A stretch of 64,000 nucleotides of DNA. Origin: Congeria kusceri (Eukaryota > Mollusca > Bivalvia > Myida > Dreissenidae). The notes beneath the pieces were generated by a model, which was given only the letters and a program-made list of their open reading frames with translations, did not search any database and was not told the DNA's origin. The stretch lies in contig CM051029.1 in NCBI GenBank assembly GCA_027627225.1, forward strand, positions 69,302,578 to 69,366,577, read 5' to 3'. Below are positions 39,801-51,800 of this stretch, one piece after another (within the stretch, counting starts at the first letter, position 1; each line of letters starts with the position of its first letter). The translations under genes were made by a program, and so were the position numbers.

Positions 39801-42800
39801 CTAGTTTTTTGCAAAAAGGGAAAAGAATCAATTTTATCAGTAAATGTGCATACAATAGAGTGAATGAATGACTGTATGTGCGAATGAATGTTTTGTTTTT
39901 TTCACAAAATATAATATATTACAGGTTAAATTATCAAACAAAATGTGTGAATGTCAGAATATATGATGTATGAGAGGATAGTGTAAATATATATAAAAAC
40001 ATCTTCTACAATCATTTTGTGTTAGAATATTAATTATCTGCTAGAATATTGGTTGTATATGATGTAATAATAAATGAGAGAAAAAAAAAGAACCCATTGA
40101 GATATTTTAATGAAACTTCATACGTAGATACCTTATATCAAGACCTTGCTTTACGTATGTGGTGGGTGGGGTCAAGGTCAAGGCCACTGTTACTAAAAAT
40201 AGAAAAACAAATTTCGCTCAATAACTTGAAAACCTATTGAGATATTTTAATGAAACTTTACACAGATATCAGGTGAGCGACCTAGGGCCATCATGGCCCT
40301 CTTGTTATATATATGTCAACGAAATCAATCCGGTAAAATTAAACAATGAAACAAACCATGGCATTTCTATTCATGCATATATTTACAGAACTTTCAGGAA
40401 CTTAAATTATTTAAATTACTTACGCTACGTGTGTATAATTTTTTTTGTGAATCTTGTTTTAAAACTTCTCTAGTTGTTAATAGGATTGATCCATAGATGA
40501 ATGAAGCTGTATTTTCATAATATTTTATATTTTGACTGTATATTTGGGAGCAGAAAGTTCAGACAATTCTGATGATGCTGAAGAGGTCACAGGAGCAAGT
40601 GGGAGACCAGTGACAGAAGCCCCGTTGTGTACCACGCCACACGCCGAAGACATAGAAGAGGGCGTTGAAACCGTGTATGATCATTTACATCAGGTGTGTT
40701 GGTTTTCTAGTATTTTCTAGTATTCAACAGTATTGCCAAGAAGAAAATATTAGGGATGACAATGAATATTCAAATAATTAAAACTATTCAAATATGACTG
40801 AAGATTTCAAATACTTATCTGCTTATTTTATTCATTTTAATAAGCACGTTAATTACAGTAATTACAGTCAATGTTAGCCCCTTAATATAGAGTTTTAATG
40901 TCGCCTTAGCTTTTCGGGTACACAGGTTAGGTGTCAAAATTGCACCCTATTATTATGCAGTCTGTTGTTACTGTTAATCCCCTTATGTCGACCACAGTAT
41001 CTTATCTAGTTGTAGAAGGTTACTAATTTGTAATACTGCATATATGTGCTTGGAAAGAACGCGTCGCATCCCTAAATATACATGTATTCAGTGGTTTATT
41101 GTTTACTAAACACATCTTTTAAAATTGTGAAAACAGACAGCAAAGCAGTCAGCTTTGTTATAAAACAAAAGTAGTTGGCTAAGTGCTTTCTCAAATGAAA
41201 TTGCATGATCACATTATAGTTAATGTATTTTCCAAGGTTTTCTCATCGTAATATATACAGTTAATGTATTTTCCAAAGTTTTCTCATCGTACATATATAT
41301 TGGCTATATATCATAATTTAACAAGTAACATATCTGACCATTTAATATTAAAATACTGTTTCAATTGTTGACATAGTATTGGAATATCAACTTTGGTATT
41401 TTTGGCCATCCCTAGAATATGTTAGTTTTCAATTTCAGTTGTTTATCACCAAAAACGCAGTACTCTGTAGTGAAGTACAGAAGAGTTTCCGTGAACTAAG
41501 TCATGCAGACGACCTGATGGTAGATCACGTGCAACATGAGGATGAAAACCTACCTCCTCGACTGCAAGACGTGAAGGACTACGCATTCCCAATGTTTGTC
41601 ACATCGAGACAGTTGTTGCTCATGCTGGATGCGTCTGTTGGACCTCCGTTCTTCTTTGAGCGCAAGGAAGATGGGAGTCTTAAGGTCGGCATTATTATTG
41701 AACTGTTGCTAACATTGTTTTCTCGTTCTTTTTATTAATTAATTTTTTTATGAATCAAGAGGGTTTTGTGACATTTGGTGTCCAGACAATTTTGAGTTTT
41801 AAGTAGGTTGTTTTGGACTTAAACTGAACGTAGAATTCATAAATTCCACCAAGTGTTTCAGGAAAAAGATATGTTAATACAAATCATGCCGACCAACATT
41901 GTACAATGCACGGCATTCGACAGACCTCTTACCTGAATAACTTGCCCTTGAACCCTTTGTGCATGGGTAGCTGAGTGAAATTCTGAAACTTCTTGATCAC
42001 TGTCAGCATTTTAACATAAGCTTGGTGTAAACATGAAAGTAAAAAAGTGCTTTCATTCTGCTTTTGGAGGAAATGTATCTTCTGCATAGAGACAAATTCA
42101 CATGACATTTTAGTTTTTTTAGTTTTAGTTTTATGTCTGTTTTCATATATATATGTGTTTTCAAACATTATATAGGAAATTGGTCACTTTCTCGATTTGT
42201 GATGCGGAAGTTTTTGTGAAAGATTATAATAGTGTTCCAGTAGCATTTATGCTGGTACAGAATGATATTATAATTGTGATATATGCCAATATTCCGTAGG
42301 TTGACATCAGTGGTTGGACAGATCAGGGAGGGCCCCTCAGTATTCTGCCGCTCTTGGATGACGACTCTGATGCAGAGGAGGATGCTGAGTTTGAAGATGC
42401 TGACAATGAAATGGAGATGGCAGATAATTGGATTCCTGGAGGAACAGGGAAAGCAACAAAGGTTTGCTAATTACAGTTAGTTAAAAGGCTGTTAAACAAT
42501 TACGAGTGATCAGTTTTTAGCTCCACTATGCGAAGAATAAGTGATCTATCCTACTACCCCTGGCGTCCGCATCTGAATTGGTTAAAGTTTTTATTCAAAA
42601 GTCTTGTAACTTGAAAACTACATAAGTTATTCACTTAAAACTTGGAATATACCTTTGTCATCAACTTTAGTATCAAGGGCCACATTCTCCATAACTCTGT
42701 TTTGTATTTTGACAGAGTTATGCCCCTTTTTCACTTAGATTTTCTGGTTAAAGTTTATATTCAAAAGATTTGTAACTTCAAAACTACATAAGTTATTCCC

Positions 42801-45800
42801 TTGAAACTTGGAATATACCTTTGCAATCAACTCCAGTATCACGGTGAACGCTCCCCATAACTCTGTATTTTATCAGAGTTATGCCCCTTTTTCACACAGA
42901 TTTTCTGGTTAAAGTTTATATTCAAAAATCGTATAACTGCAAAACTAAATTAGATATGTACTTGAAACTTGGAACATACCTTTGTCATCAACTTTATTAT
43001 CAGAGGCAACATTCCCTATAACTCTGTCGTGTATTTGAACAGAGGTATGCCCCTTTTTCAAATAGACTTTCTCGTTAAAGTTTATATTCAAACGTTTTTT
43101 ACTTCAAAACTGCATACGTTTTAACTTAAAACTTGGAATATATCTTTGTCATCAACTCCTCTATCAGGGGCAACCTTTCCTATAACTCTGTTTTGTATTT
43201 TGACAGAGTTATGCCCCGTTTTCACATAGATTTTCTCGTTAAAGTTTATATTCAAAAGTTTTATAACTTGAAAACCACAAGTTATTCACCTGAAACTTGG
43301 AATGCATCTTTTTCATCAACTGCATCATCAGGGGTAACGTTCCCCATAACTCTGTTTTGTATTTTGACATAGTTACGCCCCTATACATAGATTTTCTGGT
43401 TAAAGTTTATATTCAGAAGTCTTATACCTTGAAAACTACATAGGTTATTCACTTGAAACTTGGAATATACCTTTGCCATCAACACCAACATCAGGTTCAA
43501 CAATTTTTAGAGAGGTATGCCAACTTTTTACATAGATTTTGTGGTTAAAGTTTTTGTTCAAAAGTCTTAAAATTTATAAACTATATAAGGTTTTCACTGG
43601 AAACTTGGAATAATTTTATGAAATAATTTCCATAACTCAATTTTGTATTTTAACAATTTTTTGCCCCTTCCACTTTCCAAAATATGTACCAACTGAAATA
43701 CTTCGAATAGTCGAGCGAGCTGTCCTCTGACAGCTCTTGTTATTGTCAATTGCTCATTCGTCATATGATTAATGGTATGGCCTTGCTATTTTTATACCCC
43801 CACAAATGAAGTTTAGGGGGGGAGGGTTAATAGGAGTGAGCTTATCGGTCCGTTGCTCTGTCAGTCTATTGGTTTTTGGTTTCCAGATGATAACTCAAGA
43901 AAGGCTTGACATATTCAAATAATTGTTGGTAAACATGTGTTACATCATAGAATACAGGTCAGGTTTGATGTTGGTTACAAACCACTAAATTTTGACAGAG
44001 TTATGGACCGTTTTCGACTTAAAATTCCCCAAAAACATGGTTTCCAGATGATTACTCAAGAAAGGCTAGACATATTCAGATAATTCTTGGTACACATGTG
44101 TAATTTCATAGAATACAGGTCAGATTCGATGTTGGTTACAAACCACTAAATTTTGACAGAGTTATGGCCCCTTTTTGACTTAAAATTCCCTAAAAACATG
44201 ATTTTCGGACGATAACTCAAGAATGGCTTGACATATTCAAATAATTCTTGGTGTACGTGTGTAGCATCATAAAATACGGATCAAGTTTGACTTTGGTTAC
44301 AAACCACTAAATTTTGACAGATTTATGGCCCTTTATTTGACTTAAATTCCCTAAAATAATGGTTTCCTGACGATAACTCAACGTTGCTTGACATATTTAA
44401 ATAATTATGGGTACACATGTGTAGCATCATAAAATACAGGTCAAGTTTGACTTTGGTTACAAACCACTAAATTGTGACACAGTTATGGCCCCCCTTTTTT
44501 ACTTAAATTCCTTAAAAACATGACAATAACTGATGAAAGGCTTCACATATTTAACTTACTTTTGGTACATAGGTGTAACATCATAAAATACAGATCAAGT
44601 TTAACTTTGATTACAAATGTTGACAGAGTTATGTCTCCTATTGAAATTAAATTTTTCCAAATACACTGTCAACCATTCACAAATTAAAGCATTCTTTCTG
44701 TCCATTTCTTTCGAATGGATACCATACATGTAGTTTTGTGACAAGGCCATATTGTGGGGGTATATCCGTCACTTGTGACAATTCTAGTTCTGCTTATTTT
44801 TATATTAAAAATAATTGTATCATGTGTAAACTACGGCCAGGTTTGTTACCTATCCTATTAAGGTTGATCCAAGGCGGGAAATTACCTACACAGTGTTTGT
44901 TGAGGAGATATGGAGGCGCACAAAGAAGTCCATTTCCTCATACCACCCGTCTCTAGTTTGGACTGAGATCATGTCATTCATTAAGGTAAATTGAACCAAT
45001 TTTATTAACAATTGTAATTTGAAATAAATAATCCCCTTTAAATAAACTTAAATAAATCTTACTAATAAATCTTACGCTTGTGTCCATGTTACGTCTTGTC
45101 TGTAAATGCCTATTGTCCACCTACCTATAATAATAAGAATGCCTTCATATGAACAATGTCTGGAAATAATATATATGAGGCTTTTAAATGCATTTTATTT
45201 GTCAATTTAACAATTGTATGTCGTTATTTGTTCATGACATGTATGTAAACCTAATTTTAGTAATCGTATGAAGCTTCCTAAATCGTTTAATATACTCTTG
45301 GGCCTTTCGAGGATTTAGCGTGAAACTATTGTGTCTGATGTAGAATTTTTTTGCAGATACAATAGTTTCACACTCAGCCCCTACTATATAAAACTAAATT
45401 TATTTCAGGGGTCATATGAAGCGTTGTCTAAACCAAAAGGGTATTTGGAGCCAGAGGAGTATTACGAACTGGGTAGAAAGCGAGCACCAAACTTCTCTGG
45501 TGAAAGAGACCTGATCTACTCTTCCTTTCTCAAATACGAACACTTCAGGAAACAACATGCACTGTTTGATGAGACTGATCTAGTGCATGATGTGTTTCGG
45601 CGGCTTCGACAGCTGGATTCCCGTCCCTGGGTGATCCACCAGATCTTCGTGGACGAGACACAGGATTTCACACAAGCAGAGCTCTGTCTCTTGATAAGAT
45701 TGTGCCAAAATCCAAATGACATGTTTCTCACAGGTAACTGTAGCAATTGCTAAAACAAATCTGATGTTTTAAGCAGATACAGTTAATTCTATTTTAAAAT

Positions 45801-48800
45801 AAGAATATCATGCCAAAATGCAACAGAAATGTTGATCATAATAATATAAATGCTGTAATATTGTTTTCAGGTGACACAGCCCAGAGCATCATGCGAGGAA
45901 TTTCTTTCCGGTTCAGTGAACTTCGTTCGCTGTTTTACCATGCCAAGCAGTCTATGCAAGCCATGGGGAAAACTTTAGCCGTTGAGGTTCCTAAACAGGT
46001 ATCATGATATCGTACCACTGTTGTTTGTTGTATACAAATGCTTTTGGTACATTGTAACTTTCAGTGTACTTATAATCATGTGGCTTGTATATTTTGATAG
46101 GTGTACCAGCTCACTCACAACTACAGGTCTCATGCGGGCATTCTTTCCCTGGCAACCAGTATTCTGGAACTCATGGTTGAGTTCTTCCCGGACTCCTTTG
46201 ACAGGCTCCGCCCAGATCAGGGGCTGTTCAATGGCCCGAGGCCAATTCTGCTGGAGTCCTGCAGTTTTGGTGACCTTGCTGTTCTGCTGAGAGGAAACAG
46301 GCGAAAAACATCGCACATAGAATTTGGTGCACACCAAGCTATTTTAGGTATAAACACACATACATTACTAAACCTTGCATTGGATTCAATGCATTTCGGT
46401 TGAACAACCTTATAAATGGCTTTTTACTTCTCAGTACATGTTCAAATATGTGCATTTTTTCTGGTTGAAAATAAAATAAAATTGTCATTGCATGCTTATT
46501 TGTTGTCTGTGTAAAGTGAGATAAATTATGCCGTTTTATTTGTCTTCTAGTGGTAAATGATGCAGCACGAGATTCAATTCCTGAAGAGTTACGACTTGGT
46601 CTAATTCTCACCATCTATGAAGCCAAGGGCCTTGAATTTGATGACGTTCTGCTCTACAACTTTTTCAAAGATTCGCAGGTAAAACTTCTTTTCTGATAAA
46701 ACAATATTTTTATCAATGTTTAAATCTACAAAGAATGTTCTTTATGTGTTTTCTTGACTTCAGCCTGTTACGTTAGGTTTCAAAGGTATGATGTGTTGTC
46801 ACAGATTTCTATGATCTACCATTACAAATGTATTTTCATCAACTCTTTATATACAAAGAACATGCTTGTAATTAGGGGGTAATTAGTTTTCTTGACTAAT
46901 ACTTACGATTCTAGGCTTCAAAGGAATGGCGTGTTGTCACAGATTTCTTGGATCGACTGTTTATGGTACAACATGATTCAGTGATCACTTCTAGCGACAA
47001 CCTAGTCATGATCGACCAAGGTCAGTTTGTTTTTGAAACATGGCCACTTTGAGTATGATGCATTTTGTCCTAGAGAACAAATATTTAGCAATTTTAGGTT
47101 GCAAATATTTGTATAGTTTTATGTATACAATCAGTTAATTTTTTTTTCAGAAATTTTGAAATCATCAAATCGCCCCCGACCACTGAAATTCGACGCCAAC
47201 CAACACAAAGTTCTGAACTCTGAGCTGAAGCACTTGTACACGGCTCTGACCCGGGCAAGGGTGAATGTCTGGATATTTGATGAAGACCGTGAAAATAGGG
47301 CGCCCATGTTTGAATATTTCAAGGCCCGTAAACTGGTAAAGAGCTTGGAAGTGCAAGAAATAAATGAAACAAGTATGTACATACATGAGGCATTTGGCCA
47401 TGTAGTAAATATTAAACTAGTTTAGTAAACATATGGATTCTGGTTTTGTTTATCGATTCATACCATGCGTAAAATTACATTTGCGTATTTTGTGTAGATT
47501 AAATCTGGCACTGGCCATTCAGCCTTGATATTTGCTTTTATACAACCAGTGTTTCGAAAGAATACAAGGACAGAAGGTATATGATATATATATATTGTTC
47601 AAGGCGGGTTTGGCCAAGTTTACAGTCCTTGAGATTTCAATTTCTTTTATAGTGGAAGCCGTAGTGCGCTTACCTCTGCATACGAATGAACGTGTGTCAT
47701 TGATTGATGTATAGGGAATATGGGAGACCGCGCAAGACTGACAGCTTCATATCGGTTGAATAATACTTAATAATACAAAACATAGTACCTAATAATACAA
47801 AACAGTTATTTATTGTGTTCTTCAGGTCTTTCGGAGACAGTTTTTGCAGAGAAATCAAGTTGTTTCGACTGGCTGCGGCGTGGCGAAGATTTCATGCGAC
47901 ATGCTTTGTACACAGTGGCAGCCAAATGCTTTGGAATGGGAGGCGACCATGAAAGGGAAAAGGTGGCTTTGGCGCATGGACAGGCACTTTTGGTATAAGT
48001 TATTTGTACAGGATCTTTTATTAACATTAAACTACATGTATTTGCTTCACTTGTTATGTATACAGTAAACATTTTAACTGTAGAAAGCGATTGTTTTGAC
48101 TGGTCTTAATCACATGACGTAATGAATTATTTATTTTAGTGAAGATGAATTACATTCTTTTAATGATATAAACTTTTTTCTAAGGCATCAAGACTGAAAG
48201 ATAAGCCTCGGCAAATGAGGGATGAGTTCTTACACGCTGCTGAGCTGTACCTCGAGTGCAACAAGCCTTCGAAGGCCGCACTCTGTTTGCAGAATGCGAA
48301 GGAAAGAGAACTAGCAGCTGAGCTCTTTGAAAAACTTGGTCAGGTAGGGTCTGTTGTTGCATTGTATTTGTATTGGTATACTGGGACTGTTCTCCGTCAT
48401 CCGTAATGCATCAACAATTGGGCGCACAGACACGCGATAGAAACTTCATTTTTCATTCAATCTTGACCAAACTTGCTCAGTTTGTGTATGACCTTACATT
48501 CTCGGCGAAGTTTGATAATGGACCAAATCAGACCAGGAACACCAGAGTTATTACTCCTTTTCATGAGAATAACTGCAAAATGGAATATAAAGACTTAATT
48601 TTTTATCTGATCTTGACCAAACTTTCACAGCTTGTGTATGAATATAAGATTTCAAAATAATCCAAAAATGGTCTAGATTGGGGTACAAACCCCCGTAGTT
48701 ATTGCCCATTGTTTGTAAGAAAAAATGCAAAAAAAAGGGCAATTTGGAGGATAATTGATAGAGACTTCATTTTTTTGTCTAAACTGGACCAAACTTGCAC

Positions 48801-51800
48801 TGTTTGTGTACGACTATAAGGTCTCAGTCGAAATTAAATATGGGCCAGATCTGACTAGAAAGACCAGAGTTATTGTCCCTTTTTTGTGAAAATATCCCAA
48901 AATCCAAAAATTGATTAATTAATTGGCTTTCAGCCTCCATAGAGAGTGAACTTTTCAATCGTTGTTGACTAAACTTTGTGTATGACCATAAGGTCTCATT
49001 TGGGTGCAATGATCGACTGGATAGAACCAGGAACACTAGAGTTATTTCCCCTTTTTCATGAGAAAACTTGCAAAAAATGGACTTTTTGCAACATAGAAAC
49101 TTCTATTTTCATAAAATCTTAATCAAACTTGCACAGATTATGTAGGGCCATAAGGTCTCATAATAAACCAAATAATTATCCAGATTGGGGTACAAACAGC
49201 AAAGTTATTGGCACTTCTTTGTGAAAAAAAGGAATTTTCAGGAGATAGAGACTTCATTTTTCACTATGGGATGGCAACAAATACTATTTCATTAACTGTT
49301 TAATTGGTTGTGGTATGTGTGCTGTTAACTGGTAAGCTACACGTGCATAGCATTTATTAGACATAAACACACAATAAAAATGAAAATACATCCAGTACAA
49401 TGGTCTGTTTGATTGGCTAGTCCTAATTAATGATGTACATAACGCTGGCAGGTGTCTTTATTGCTGTCACTTGCGACTGTTTTAATTATTGTTCTGTAAA
49501 AAAATAATAAAACACCGTATGATTGAACCAGATGTGATTGCAGAAATTGGATAAACCTTTATGTAATGCATCTATATTGCACCTGTCAATTGCCTGGTAA
49601 ATAATACAAGTAGGTCGGGCAGGCATTTGTATAGCGCCCTTATATTGCCAGGTTAACCACAGAAAATGGCCGGACAGGCATCTGTGTTGTACCTGTTGAT
49701 TGCTAGGTCACCAACAGTAAGATATCTGTCTGATGTGGGTCATTTTGTAGGCGATGACATTCGTCTGATGTGAGAGCTTGTCTCTGTTTTTGCCAGTACT
49801 CGTGGGAGCACTTTGGGCCATCATAGACTTTTTGTTTAGCAATTGTTTTAAAGTGCTGAAGAATTGCGCAGATATGTGTCAAGGCGTTTATAATAAATGT
49901 CTTGGTGTCTTTTGAAGCTTTTAGGGAGAATGGTATTGGTTGGTGTTAGTAAATTGTGTCATATGGAACAAGTTTTGCGAAAGTTTGGTCAACCAGTCTT
50001 TGTGTTTTATTTGTTTTAACTTTAATGAATATACTCTTTAATGCAGTTTTTTAATTGTTCTTCACCTAAATCCAGGGCAAAGAAATGGGTGGAGGAAAAT
50101 TCATCGCATAGAATTATTCACATCATATAATTATTTAACGAGTGTGTATTTGTTTCTTAAAGTTCCCAAATTGGCATTAAAACCAGAGAGTGCTCAAATT
50201 CTACTTTACCACAAATGTGTTCCAGGAACATATGGAAGAATAACTGCCGCAAGATAATCGATAACCAGTCTACTGCGGCATATAGAAATATATATGGAAA
50301 ATATCTTTAACTCGACATAACTGTATTATCGTTTAAATGAATCCTTGGCACACATGGTTTGATTAAATCTTTTATCTATTCATTGGTATATTTTTAGTTT
50401 AAAAACATTTAGTCCTTTTTAAGTTTGAAATAGGTTGCCATCTCTGTTTACTATATATTTCAACTGAAAATCGGGATTGTTTGTTAGTTTTTACACCAAA
50501 TTGTTTAACGTTTTGCTTCATGTTTGAAAAGTATTCTCCCCAAAACTTAGGTGCAAATGGTTTCACAAAATATAGTATGTCTATTATACAATATGTGAAT
50601 TCATGAATTTAAACACATATTCTTTTAGTCCTATTTGCGTTTAAAGTTATTTGGTGTTGTATCTTTTTGGTTTCCATTAAATTTCGGGATTTTCCGCAAT
50701 TTTTGCCCAAGGATGAAATGATTAACTGATAAGATCTGTGTTAGACTCGGGGGTATTAGTTCTATGTGGTAATAAAATAAGGAACATATTACTGGAAACT
50801 GATGGTTACCCCGACAGAGTATTTGAAATGTGGTTTCTCACCAGTTTTTATATACTGAAGATCACAGCAACATTTAAACCTTTTAAATAATTATGTAGTG
50901 TACTTTCAGACAGAAGGTTGACCTTGTTAAATAAAGAATATATTCGACATGTCGTAAACAAACATTAATAAACAAAAAACAAATAACTTCAATGGAGATA
51001 GCGAATATATCTAAATATATTCATAAAAAGTAATATTATTCAAAAATGTATTTTATGAACTTTTTTATTTTTAACGTTGTTTATTGCATGTATGTAGATT
51101 TTGGTGTTTGTTTTTCTTACAGATTGAACAAATAGCAAATTATAGTCAAACAATAAACCTAAGGGTGATAAGCTAACTTTTACAAATGGAACAGATAATT
51201 CACTACATGTGAGTGCACAACTCTAGATTGCTTTGTAAAATGGAATATGTTTATTTCATTTTGTCTATTTAAATTGTTCTATTTATTTATTTATTTTTCA
51301 AATTTTCTACATATTTGCTGAACGGATATTTGTTAGAATTTCAAATAATAAGCATAATGACCATTTTCAAAATTAAGAAAGGGTTGCCAGCAGACTTGAA
51401 AAGTCAGGGAAATTTGATTTTTTTTTCAAGGTCAGTGAATTGTCAGGCAATTTTGAAAAAAAAGTCAGTGACAAATCAAATTCCAAAAGTCAGTGAAAAG
51501 TCAGGGGAAAATATGCCTAAAGGTGAAAAATAATTTATACAAATTGCAGGTTATGGCTAAGGCAGTCTTCACATGTTTTGAATTACTAAAATTCATGTAT
51601 TACATAATATGCTTATTGTCAGAAATATATATCTTAAAGACGTTCGCAACAATTTTTTCTCAATGACAGATTTTCGTAAAAATTTGCGCAAACCTGTGTC
51701 AATATATCCTTAAACTAAAACAGTCTTAAAAAATAGGGGTCACTGGCCTTGTTCCGGAAATATTGGGGTTTAAATACGGTACCTATCGAAGCCTTTTTTA

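Larger units (their letters stand above)
36110..40087 (+). mobile_element. 5'-truncated L1/Tx1-like LINE retrotransposon, about 4.0 kb, inactive
   Basis: Seen: end of an endonuclease domain (YKTDHSYVELKF, 36110-36290), linker, reverse transcriptase, and a zinc-binding RVT tail (CDFCQCNNEDIEHLFWGC), in that order on the + strand, with an A-rich 3' end and exact 14-bp target duplications. RT motifs: KSPGSDGI, FADFEKAF, NGVRQGCPLSSSLF, YFADDATFF, GLNLNTNKS. Breaks: in-frame stops at 36297 and near 36361, a frameshift near 36985, a foreign insert after 38380, and an in-frame TAG near 39223. Target-primed insertion explains the 5' truncation. It sits in the host intron in the host direction. Confidence 0.88.
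34133..40310. mobile_element. Family B composite element, interrupted by a LINE
   Basis: Starts TTAGCTCACCTGAGCACAAA, GTGCTCATGGTGAGCTTTTG and ends ATCAGGTGAGCGACCTAGGG, CATGGCCCTCTTGTT. The AGCTCACCTGA/TCAGGTGAGC pair is an inverted terminus. Inside: first about eight 165-bp units (GAAACCGCAAGGCCCAGAGG, TTTGGTATGTAACATTGTAT, GATGCCCCTGGGGTCAAAAC, ATGGTTTATATAGACTTA), then family A 139-bp units from about 35566. The LINE at 36110-40087 splits one of these. 51796-54672 has the same plan. Confidence 0.8.

Noticed and set aside
43133..43372. Membrane-like small protein in family E
   Set aside because: Made of repeated units of the array; no start context or conservation.
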